A stretch of DNA of 20,393 nt, from NCBI GenBank assembly GCA_937877625.1, contig CALFJG010000075.1:1-20393 (forward strand), written 5' to 3'. Numbering within the stretch: position 1 is the first letter of the stretch; every line of letters starts with the position of its first letter. Below are positions 1-7,460 of the stretch, in pieces. The stretch comes from an uncultured Prevotellaceae bacterium. GTDB lineage: Bacteria > Bacteroidota > Bacteroidia > Bacteroidales > Bacteroidaceae. The position numbers were made by a program, and so were the translations under genes. The notes below the pieces were generated by a model that was not told where the DNA came from, did no database searches, and saw nothing but the letters and a program-made list of their open reading frames with translations.

Positions 1-1
1 C

Positions 2-868
2 CCATTTGATGTCGCCGGCCTTGGCATTGGGCTGGATGCGTTTGCCATCCCGGGTGGAGTTCGCGGCATCCTCGTCACTCTGGAACAGGCCGTCGATCAC
101 GATGGCGTAAAACTGGCCCAGCGGATGGCCGACGCGGGAGATCGTGGAACCGTTGTCGCTCTCGGGAATTCCGTATCCGAGGCCGTCCAGGTTGTTGCGG
201 TTGTGGGAGAAGTTCGCACCGATGCTGTAGTGGAAGTCGCGTCCGATGTTCTCCCGCCATTTCAGGGATAGTTCGATACCCCGGTTCGTGAGGGTGGCGG
301 AGTTCACCATCGGGTCGGTCGTGGAACCGGCGGTCTTCAGGATGGGCTGGCGGTACAGGCAGTCGCGTGACTGGCTGATGTAGTACTCAGCCGTGACCAG
401 GAACCGGTTGTTCAGGAAGGCCATGTCCACGCCGATGTTGTGCTGGACCAGGGTTTCCCAGGAGATGTCGATGTTGGAGAGCGCCTGGATCGCCTGTCCG
501 GGGAATTCTCCGCCGTTGTCACCGGCCATCAGATAGGCGGTGTAGTTGTTGACGAGGGACATCCAGTCGTAGTCTCCAACATTCTGGCTTCCCAGGCGGC
601 CGTAGCTGTACCGGACCTTGAGGTCGTTCATCCAGGAAACATTCCAGAAGGGTTCCTGGGAGATGCGCCAGCCGGCGGACATGGAAGGGAACACACCCCA
701 CTGCCTGCCGGGGGCGAAGCGGGAGGAGCCGTCAGCACGGACCGTGGCCTGCAGGAGGTAGCGGCCGCCATAGGAATAGTTGACACGGCCGAAGTAGGAG
801 ATCAGGCGGCTCTGGCTGGTAGTACCGGTCGCTTCCTTGAGGTTGATACCGGAGGAGACGTTCTTGAG
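2..868 (-). CDS. SusC/RagA-family TonB-linked outer membrane receptor, internal/C-terminal fragment fused in frame to a phage tail gene
   Basis: The reading frame entering from the phage gene at 1807 continues without a stop to base 2, but from about residue 312 it reads as the outer-membrane barrel of a SusC/RagA receptor. Diagnostic stretches are SYFGRVNYSYGGRYLLQATV, RADGSSRF, WGVFPSMSAGWRISQEPF, LKVRYSYGRLGSQNVGDY, GVDMAFLNNRFLVTAEYY, GHPLGQFYAIVIDGLFQ and QPNAKAGDIKW, in the order expected of that family. SusC proteins import glycans across the outer membrane of Bacteroidota with a SusD lipoprotein partner. The signal peptide, plug domain and barrel start are absent, and the C-terminus runs off the window. 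Leucine is read by CTC and CTG with no CTT, and there are no ATA or GTA codons, unlike the phage half. The family call is secure. That this is part of the phage gene is doubtful; a chimeric join is the likelier reading. Confidence 0.85.
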
Positions 869-892
869 GTACACACCGGCAGCGTCTTTAAG
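866..892. other. Phage/SusC junction (probable chimera breakpoint)
   Basis: The last phage-style codons (CTT AAA, about 887-892) are followed by GAC GCT GCC GGT GTG TAC and then by CTC AAG (863-868), the first of many CTC codons typical of the SusC half. The breakpoint therefore lies in or next to this interval. The frame is kept across it, which is why a gene caller would report one 602-codon protein. Confidence 0.7.
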
Positions 893-1807
893 CACGAAAT
901 AGAAAGTAGTGCTAAGGGCCTGCGTGTTCGTGCCGCGTTTTACCACTACCGGGGTGTAAACGACGCTGCCGTTACCGTTGGTGTCTTCGGTAATCGCTTC
1001 GTCTTCGGGGTTCGGGTGCGGGTCAATGTCGAAAGGGTCGGAAGCGTCCATAACGCCCTGTATGTCCTTGCCGATTTCAACGCCGCCACGGTACACAGTT
1101 ACTCTAAATTCGCCGTACGTGTCGATGCTGGAAGCGGCCACAGTGAGCGTACGCGCCGTCTGGCCCGAAAGGGTCTGCCAGCCGGTGGCACCCATCTTCT
1201 CCCAGGCATAGGTAAGGTCTGCGGAAAGCTCGTTGCCGGACTGGTAGGCGTAGGCTTTCAGTATACAGCTGTCGGATTTGTCCGTAATAACAAAATTCTT
1301 GTTATCGCCAGCCGCGATTGTAACGCGGTAGCTGCTGCCGGTCGCCTGCTGGATCGGGATAGTATAGCTGGCCTGGATCGTATCGGACTGCGTGCCGTAG
1401 CTAATCGTGGCTTCCATCTTGATAACCGCCGGGGCATAGTTGGAAAGCGCGGCTATGTTCTGGACGATTTTAATACCATAGTACAGCTGCGTGCCGCTGG
1501 GCGAAATCTTCTGGAAATAACCGGCAAACGTACCTGCACTGTTTGCGCCGTTCCAGGTAATCTTCGTGCCGTTGAAGTAATAGTCGATGCTGTCCGGGGT
1601 GGCCACGCCCTCAGCTACGCGCGAAGACGTGCAGACGAAATACAGTACAGGCTGCAAAGTCGCATAATTCGGGCGTATAGCCGTAATGTCGTTCAGTGTG
1701 CCTTCCCATTCCTGGTACAGGTCGCCGCTCGGACTCATAATAACGGCGGTGTAGGTACCGGCTTTGGATATAAATTTTATAGTCCGGGTTGTACTTGCGC
1801 TGCTCAT
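869..1807 (-). CDS. Phage tail-associated protein with Ig-like domain, N-terminal part; C-terminus replaced at the chimeric junction
   Basis: This is the last phage gene of the block, starting with ATG at 1807, 3 bp after the stop of the acidic-tailed protein. About 310 residues are phage-like. Residues 1-170 resemble the beta-rich tail proteins encoded upstream. Residues about 178-245 look like an immunoglobulin-like fold (LTYAWEKMGATGWQTLSG, then TLTVAASSIDTYGEFRVTVY), a common add-on to virion surface proteins that may help contact sugars. Residues about 258-280 form an acidic Pro/Asp/Asn linker. Codon use matches the other phage genes (CTT, ATA and GTA frequent). Near residues 306-314 the frame passes into SusC-type sequence, so the true C-terminus is unknown. 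By position it is probably a tail-fibre or baseplate component; the exact role is not recognisable. Confidence 0.7.
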
Positions 1808-1810
1808 AGC

Positions 1811-2221
1811 TTAGTCTTCGTTTTCGGGTTCGTTATCTTCCGTGCCGCTGTTGCCGTCTGTTTCGCCCTCTGCGGGGCTTTCTTCCTGCTGGGCGGGTTC
1901 TTCTACCTGCTCGGCGTTATCGCCGCCCACAGGGGCGTTTTCTTCGCTTTCCTCTGCGGCCTGCGTCTCCACGATAAACCGGGGGTCTGTCGCAGTAGGC
2001 AGCGGGCGCACTACGGTGCCGTCCTGTTCTTCGCGTGCTTCGTGCGGCATAAGGGCTATACCGCCGATCTGTGCCAGGGTGTCCGGCAGCTGGGTAAGCG
2101 GGCCAAAGGCCAGCATATCGGACTGCCACAAAAGGTAATTGCCGTCTGTAACCGTGTTACGGTCTCTCTCAATGCCCAAAAAGGCGGCTACTTTGGGATT
2201 TGCTTTAATGTAACGTGCCAT
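1811..2221 (-). CDS. Small phage protein with acidic C-terminal tail, function unknown
   Basis: A 136-residue protein starting MARYIKANPKVAAFLGIERD, between two tail genes (19 bp after one, 3 bp before the next). The first 80 residues form a compact domain. The last 55 (from about residue 82) hold 20 Asp/Glu and no Lys or Arg, with Gln, Gly and Pro, so this part is very probably disordered. Small acidic proteins near the tail-fibre genes could be assembly chaperones, minor virion proteins or DNA mimics; nothing here decides between them. The ATG start and TAA stop are clear. I do not recognise a family. Confidence 0.75.
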   Translation of the reverse strand: MARYIKANPKVAAFLGIERDRNTVTDGNYLLWQSDMLAFGPLTQLPDTLAQIGGIALMPHEAREEQDGTVVRPLPTATDPRFIVETQAAEESEENAPVGGDNAEQVEEPAQQEESPAEGETDGNSGTEDNEPENED

Positions 2222-2240
2222 AATTCCTATGCTTTAAGCG

Positions 2241-3404
2241 TTATTTTATCAGTAATACGTAACCGTCGCCGTCCTCAAACCAGGACGTACCGTTACCGTC
2301 TTCCCAGGGTGCCAGCGGGCCGGGGTCTTTAACTTCCACGCCGATAACCGCGCCGTATAATTCGCTCATAGCGGCGGTGGGGATTGTCGGGGCAAAGCCG
2401 GTGGCCACCTGCTGGTAGCTGGCGGGGGTTCCGCTGGCTATGTTGGTGCCGATATACCACAGCGGCAGCAGTACGTTTTCGGGATTGTCCACCGGGCCGT
2501 TTACGTCCCATACGTACACTTCCGGACAAACCGCCAGGATGCCCGGCGGGATATTGACAGGCAGGCCCACTATCTCGTACTCGTACTTAGGGAGACGGCG
2601 TACAAAGGCTACGATAGCCTGCGGCGCGGCGGCAGTAAGGGTAACGCTCCCAGGGCTTCCGTCCGGGTCGTACTTCGCGCGGCAGCGCAGTATTACACTG
2701 TCGCCCATAAGGCTACGGTTTACCGTGCAGCTGGCACCGTCAGCGGCTACGGACAGCTCAAAATCGAAATCGTCCTGGCCTACTTCGGTAAAGGTGCCGT
2801 CGGATCGCAGGACTTCCCAGACAAACTGCCGGTTAGCTGCCGCACACTCCGCAGCGCCTACACGCAAACTGGCGTGGACGGTCTGGCTGTCCGGGTCGAT
2901 AAGCGGGTTATAAATCGTCTGGTCTGCCGCGTCCAGCAGCAGTTCGGGCATATAGGCCGTGGAGTTGCCACACTTCACTATATGCGTAGCGTGGATAACC
3001 ACTACCTGGTTGGTGCGGTCGTCCAGATATTCGGCGTAAAATTCCAGCGTAATAGGAATATCCGGCTGGGCGTTTTTCTTAACCTTGATACGCCCGGCCT
3101 GGCCGCCGCTGGTAGTTACTTCGTAGTCGGTGTTTTCGGCCAAAATAAGGGTTCGCACGCCGCTTATAATTTCGTACCACTTGACGTTTGCAAGCAGGGT
3201 GTTTATGTTACCGGGGCTTACTATTTCGTCTTTGTCCAGACGGCTTACCTGCGGCTGCAAAATAAGCGGCACCAGGGTATAATCCGGGGTAAACTCGTCC
3301 GCGTCGCCGTTATAGTTCTGCTTATCCGGTACGCTGCCATCCACCGATATAGTGATATTCAGCTGTAACGGCTTAAAATTGAAGTCGAAGCGTTTTGTTT
3401 TCAT
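2241..3404 (-). CDS. Phage tail/baseplate structural protein with an Ig-like domain
   Basis: A 387-residue protein beginning MKTKRFDFNFKPLQLNITIS, 5 bp after the stop of the upstream tail-fibre gene. It has no signal peptide or membrane segment and is rich in beta-forming residues. Around residues 190-250 there is an Ig-like pattern: FVWEVLRSDGTFTEVG, then ASCTVNRSLMGDSVILRCRA. Such proteins lie downstream of the tape measure and baseplate genes in Bacteroidota prophages and are taken to be minor tail or adhesion proteins. The C-terminal region (about 300-387) repeats Gly-Asp-Gly turns. Context supports a virion structural role. A specific function such as upper baseplate, fibre base or sugar-binding module cannot be assigned. 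Confidence 0.75.
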   Translation of the reverse strand: MKTKRFDFNFKPLQLNITISVDGSVPDKQNYNGDADEFTPDYTLVPLILQPQVSRLDKDEIVSPGNINTLLANVKWYEIISGVRTLILAENTDYEVTTSGGQAGRIKVKKNAQPDIPITLEFYAEYLDDRTNQVVVIHATHIVKCGNSTAYMPELLLDAADQTIYNPLIDPDSQTVHASLRVGAAECAAANRQFVWEVLRSDGTFTEVGQDDFDFELSVAADGASCTVNRSLMGDSVILRCRAKYDPDGSPGSVTLTAAAPQAIVAFVRRLPKYEYEIVGLPVNIPPGILAVCPEVYVWDVNGPVDNPENVLLPLWYIGTNIASGTPASYQQVATGFAPTIPTAAMSELYGAVIGVEVKDPGPLAPWEDGNGTSWFEDGDGYVLLIK

Positions 3405-3409
3405 ATCAT

Positions 3410-5137
3410 CTAATACTCAAAATTTGCGGTATCTGTAGCTGCGGGCGTGCCGGTCGCACCGTCGCGCAGGGTAACAGTGGCCGTAAAGCGAAGTACCGGC
3501 GGAATATAGCCGTTAAAATCGCAGTCGTCCACGGTAAGGTCTATGGATTTGCCAATGATGCCACCGGGCGCGGCACCAGCACGCCGCAAGGCCCAGGCGT
3601 TATCGCTGGCCGTACGCGGGTTTCCATCCAGGTCTTCGCTGTAACGTGTCCAAACTACGTCAGCGTCCAGAATATCAGCTGTTATAACCTGGTTGTAAAG
3701 CTTCGCGATAACACGCAGCGTAACGGCGAAGCGGTCTGGATCGAAAAGGTAATCCGTGTCGGCAAACTCTACGGTAAATTCCGGGTTACCCTCAACCATC
3801 GCCCAGTCGGTGCTATTCCAGGCGGGGGCGTCCGTAGTGCCGGTATTCATACACCGCCACTTGCAGCCCAGGTACCAAACGTCGGAAGTCTCATATACGC
3901 CGGTGTCCGGGTTCACGGCGGCGCAATAGTATGTAGCGCTAGCGTCATACGCGCCCCTGTCCACGTACTCTACCACAGGCTGGCCCTGGTAGTTGATACG
4001 TATAATATCCTGCACGATAAGACCACGTGCGTAGACGTAATCCTGGCTGGGGTTTATCGGCAGGTCTAAGGCCCGCAGGAAATCCGGTATGGTGCCAAAG
4101 GTCGCGCCATAGTTCGTGCGGTCTATGATAGGCTTTGTAACGCCGGTAAGGTGTACTATGCGGCCCTCTGTGGAAGACAGGAAAAGGCAGCTTTGCCGGG
4201 TGGTGTCCGTCTGGTGTCCCCATCGGGCTATCTTCATAAGCTCGCACGGCGGGTAATTCGTGCCGCCGGGTACCTGGTTGCCGGGGTACAGCTGTACTTC
4301 CAGGTAGTTGCTGGCAGGGTTCACGCTGTTTACCCTAAACCAGGACGTGTACAGGGCCACGTTATTGCCCTGGCTCTGCATACCCAGCGCAGCCGCGCCC
4401 AGGTTGTTTACAATACCCTTTAACACACTGCCGGCAGATATGGCCGTAAAATAACCGTCATACTTGCTGTGCAGGTGCAGGCCATACGTACCGTCGCCCA
4501 GATCGTCGATACTGTCTATGGTATCGGCTTCCGTCAGCAGCTGGTCGCCCTCGATAGCGGACAGGCGGTTAATAATCAGTTCTACGGCTTCAAAGTACGT
4601 ACGCACCCGGACGCTTTCAAATTCGGCATTGCCGTTAGCATCCACGCCGCCGCCAGTACCGCCGTAAAGCGACCGGACGAAAGTACCAAACTGCGCTTCG
4701 TCCTGGAAGACGGCCACGCCCACAGCGGTAAGGCCCTGCGAAAAAGTTATACGGCCGGCGGCTACGTCATCCGCGATCTTGGACAGGAAGCGGGCGTTAG
4801 CCGGGCTGTTGGGACTAAGGTCGTAGGCTTCGTCAGCGTATCCGGCCTTTACCTTTTCGGTAACGCTTTCCGTGGTGGGGTTCCCTGTTTCTGCGTCGGT
4901 AACTTCTTTAAGCTGGGTAAGATATTCATACCCGGCCGCGTCGATAGTAATAGCGTCCAGGGCCGGTTTATTGGCGTGCGTATGGCCGTCGCCGCTGGCG
5001 GGTGTACTGCCGCCACCGGAAATGTTTACCACGGTACTGCCGCCGCTGGTGCCGGTCGCGCCCAGCTCGCGCAGGCGTTTGCTGCGGGGCCGGGGGTCGC
5101 GCAGATTGGTAACCAGTGTAAATTCTTTATCCGCCAT
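3410..5137 (-). CDS. Phage tail fibre / receptor-binding-type protein with carbohydrate-binding-like module
   Basis: A 575-residue protein starting MADKEFTLVTNLRDPRPRSK, 6 bp after the baseplate gene. Residues 52-57 (HTHANK) carry the Gly/His motif GDGHTHANKPALDAI often seen near the N-terminal part of tail fibres. Residues about 219-245 (GLHLHSKYDGYFTAISAGSV) are a second recurrent tail-protein motif. Residues about 392-450 (DRGAYDASATYYC, DVWYLGCKWRCMNTGTTDAP, then NSTDWAMVEG) resemble the small aromatic-rich chitin-binding type modules (CBM5/12-like). Residues about 455-575 look Ig-like. The layout of N-terminal attachment part, central shaft and C-terminal sugar-binding and Ig-like modules suits a protein that contacts the host surface. 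The similarity claims come from reading motifs, not from a search. Confidence 0.75.
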   Translation of the reverse strand: MADKEFTLVTNLRDPRPRSKRLRELGATGTSGGSTVVNISGGGSTPASGDGHTHANKPALDAITIDAAGYEYLTQLKEVTDAETGNPTTESVTEKVKAGYADEAYDLSPNSPANARFLSKIADDVAAGRITFSQGLTAVGVAVFQDEAQFGTFVRSLYGGTGGGVDANGNAEFESVRVRTYFEAVELIINRLSAIEGDQLLTEADTIDSIDDLGDGTYGLHLHSKYDGYFTAISAGSVLKGIVNNLGAAALGMQSQGNNVALYTSWFRVNSVNPASNYLEVQLYPGNQVPGGTNYPPCELMKIARWGHQTDTTRQSCLFLSSTEGRIVHLTGVTKPIIDRTNYGATFGTIPDFLRALDLPINPSQDYVYARGLIVQDIIRINYQGQPVVEYVDRGAYDASATYYCAAVNPDTGVYETSDVWYLGCKWRCMNTGTTDAPAWNSTDWAMVEGNPEFTVEFADTDYLFDPDRFAVTLRVIAKLYNQVITADILDADVVWTRYSEDLDGNPRTASDNAWALRRAGAAPGGIIGKSIDLTVDDCDFNGYIPPVLRFTATVTLRDGATGTPAATDTANFEY

Positions 5138-5143
5138 AGCCCG

Positions 5144-7459
5144 CTATACCGCTTTATCGTATTCGTCCGGGCGCAGCTCCACTATCGTAACGTCGGACGT
5201 GTCCGCGATAGTGTCCATAACTTCGCCCTGCATAAGAAACAATTTATTATCCTGGTTCTGTTCTGTGTACACCTTTAACCCGCCGGTCGGCAGTTCCGCT
5301 TCGCCGCTAAGGGTGGTGCGCCGCTGCGCAAACTGGCTGTACAGTGTACCTATCAGCAGTTCTTCTGCCTGCGTAGTCCGTCCGGCCCTGGTAAGCTGCT
5401 TTAACTGCTGGCCGTTGCTGGTAAGGAAAAACGCGCCGCGCGCTGTGGGTACGCCGTCTTTATGGGTTCCGCAGATCGTGTCCAGATCAATGCTTTCTTT
5501 GGCGGCGGCATTGATTTCGGCCTGGTATTCCACGTCGTCAGTGCTTACGCCCATATCAAACTGCTGCCGGTTCACGATCTCAAACTGCGGGAGCTTGAAA
5601 AGGATAATACCCACTTTCTGCCACAAGTCCTTTGTATTAGGCGTGCTGCCACTGCTGGGCAAATTATTGGAGCCATCCCGGATTATCCAGCCCTTGCAGA
5701 CCTCTAGCCACAGCTGGCCGCCACGCGCGCTGCTGGGATATGGTACGTACTGGCCGTCTTCACACTCTTTTAGCAGGGTTGTTATCTTTCCGGTGTAAGC
5801 GTTCTTAGCCGGTCGGTTGGTCTTCCATCCCAAAACAGCGGGCGCGTCGTCTTCCGCGTTGGACTTATCCCAATATCCGAAATAACCCCACGTTGAAGTA
5901 CCAGAAACCCAGCTTCCGTACGTCGCTTCCAGCGTCTTTACCGGGTTACTACTAATATCCTGCGCCACGATTGTACGGTTAGTCCAGGTATAGATAGTAT
6001 TAGAGCCGTCCGGCTGAAACTTAAGCCTTACTGGGATATACAGGAAATTACCGTAGCTGCCCCACTGCTTATACCAGTCTTCCTGTTTCATTCCTTTAAT
6101 AAGGTTGCTTGCGCTTTCAAAAGGATTAAACCGGCAGTCCATAAGCAGCGGCAGCGTTACACGCATAAGCAGATCACCGGTATTATCTACCGGCGGTATC
6201 CATATCTTTTCACTTGTAAATAGCTTTTCCCCACAGGCCGCCAGCGTGCCGCCCAGCACGGTATCCAGGTTAGTGCCAAAAGCGTTATCTATGGAAGTAA
6301 TCGCTACGCCCTGTAAACCACGCACAGCCCAGCTAAGGGATTTTGTATCACTCCACCGCTGCTTATTCCCATAGCCGTAGTACGCCGTCCAGACTACCGC
6401 GATACCCTCGCTTTCCTGGCCGTCGTTCTGTTCCACGATCTTAAAGAATTTGATACCGGAAGCGTCCAGCGTAGCGTTTTCGCCGTATTGCTGGTCGCAC
6501 AGCCACAGTGTAAACCCTGCATCCGTAGCGTCGATCCAGTCGTACAGCTCAGTGCTGTAGTGGTAGCTGTAATACTGGCAGTTTCCGGACGTAGCCGGAT
6601 TGGTGCTGTTTATGTTTACCAGGTTCTTGTCCACGTCCTGCGTCCAACAGTCTTCGGGGCCTTGCTTACCGCCCTGCGCGTAGGTGTTCCAGGTAATCTT
6701 TACGTTATTGGCCACCTTATCGGTACCCATCGTCTGGCTGCTGCCGTTCCACTCTATCGGTGCCTGGCTGGCCAGGGTATACAAACCGTTGAGGTCATAA
6801 ACCCAGATACGACCGTTACGCTGCACCATCCGCAGGCCCAGCGGCAAGAATATGCCCTCGATAACGTCTTTAAGGCTGCTGGCTATGCCGTCTTCGTCGT
6901 AGAAATTGTCGCTGCGCACACGCAGGCCGCCCAGGGTTAATTTAGTGCTGCCCAGGTAGGACGAAATCAGCGACTGGTCGATGCTGGTATAGTTAATCGT
7001 GCTACGGCTCAACGCGTCGCTGACGACCGCGTAAACGGTCTGCATATCGGCCAGATTATAGCTAAGACGGTCAAATATACCAAAGTCTGAAAAGGTCAGC
7101 GAGACAGGGTAATTTGCGGCCCTTTCGTAGGGTTCTTCGTAAAATTCCGGATCCAGGGCACCAGACCAAAAAAGGAAACCGGCCCGGTAAACGTCCATAC
7201 GGATTTTGCCCACTTCGATGCTGTACAAGTCTTCATACGTACGGTCGCCGGGGCTTTCTACACGGATAGTTGCGGTAGAGCCGCACAGCACTTCTTCTTT
7301 GTCGGTTCGCTTCCACTCTATCAGCAGCGGTTCATCGGCTTCAAAGGTCAGCTCGCCCACGGAAGCAAACGCCTGGCTTGCTTCCTGCAAAATTTCCACG
7401 CGCCAGGCTACGCCCGCGCGGCTCAGAAATTCGCCTGCATATCGTAACTGCTTTGCCAT
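5144..7459 (-). CDS. Large distal-tail/baseplate hub-type protein
   Basis: A 771-residue protein, MAKQLRYAGEFLSRAGVAWR, starting 1 bp after the tape measure stop. In siphophages this slot encodes the distal tail protein and baseplate hub. The first 150 residues (FEADEPLLIEWKRTDKEEVL, SIEVGKIRMDVYRAGFLFWS, then GALDPEFYEEPYE) read like a beta-sandwich tail-tip domain; a single large protein of this type appears to replace separate Dit and Tal genes in Bacteroidota prophages. The rest is rich in Trp, Tyr and Asn. Near the C-terminus are GVSTDDVEYQAEINAAAKES and KLFLMQGEVMDTIADTSDVT, typical of structural proteins of this kind. No peptidase or lysozyme motif was recognised. Role assigned from position and general character. 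Confidence 0.75.
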   Translation of the reverse strand: MAKQLRYAGEFLSRAGVAWRVEILQEASQAFASVGELTFEADEPLLIEWKRTDKEEVLCGSTATIRVESPGDRTYEDLYSIEVGKIRMDVYRAGFLFWSGALDPEFYEEPYERAANYPVSLTFSDFGIFDRLSYNLADMQTVYAVVSDALSRSTINYTSIDQSLISSYLGSTKLTLGGLRVRSDNFYDEDGIASSLKDVIEGIFLPLGLRMVQRNGRIWVYDLNGLYTLASQAPIEWNGSSQTMGTDKVANNVKITWNTYAQGGKQGPEDCWTQDVDKNLVNINSTNPATSGNCQYYSYHYSTELYDWIDATDAGFTLWLCDQQYGENATLDASGIKFFKIVEQNDGQESEGIAVVWTAYYGYGNKQRWSDTKSLSWAVRGLQGVAITSIDNAFGTNLDTVLGGTLAACGEKLFTSEKIWIPPVDNTGDLLMRVTLPLLMDCRFNPFESASNLIKGMKQEDWYKQWGSYGNFLYIPVRLKFQPDGSNTIYTWTNRTIVAQDISSNPVKTLEATYGSWVSGTSTWGYFGYWDKSNAEDDAPAVLGWKTNRPAKNAYTGKITTLLKECEDGQYVPYPSSARGGQLWLEVCKGWIIRDGSNNLPSSGSTPNTKDLWQKVGIILFKLPQFEIVNRQQFDMGVSTDDVEYQAEINAAAKESIDLDTICGTHKDGVPTARGAFFLTSNGQQLKQLTRAGRTTQAEELLIGTLYSQFAQRRTTLSGEAELPTGGLKVYTEQNQDNKLFLMQGEVMDTIADTSDVTIVELRPDEYDKAV

Positions 7460-7460
7460 C

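Noticed and set aside
2..1807. Acquisition of a host SusC barrel by the phage as receptor mimicry.
   Set aside because: Not accepted as the main explanation: a 22-strand outer-membrane barrel without signal peptide or plug on a tail protein has no plausible fold in a virion, and codon use changes abruptly. Kept only as a finding to test.
440..2332. A 630-codon open frame on the plus strand.
   Set aside because: It is antisense to three tail genes and to the SusC fragment, its protein looks like no family, and it spans the chimeric junction. It results from the codon bias of the genes on the other strand.
3410..5137. A diversity-generating retroelement target in the tail fibre gene.
   Set aside because: No near-identical template repeat and no reverse transcriptase gene are visible in the window, and there is no concentration of AAY codons at the 3' end.
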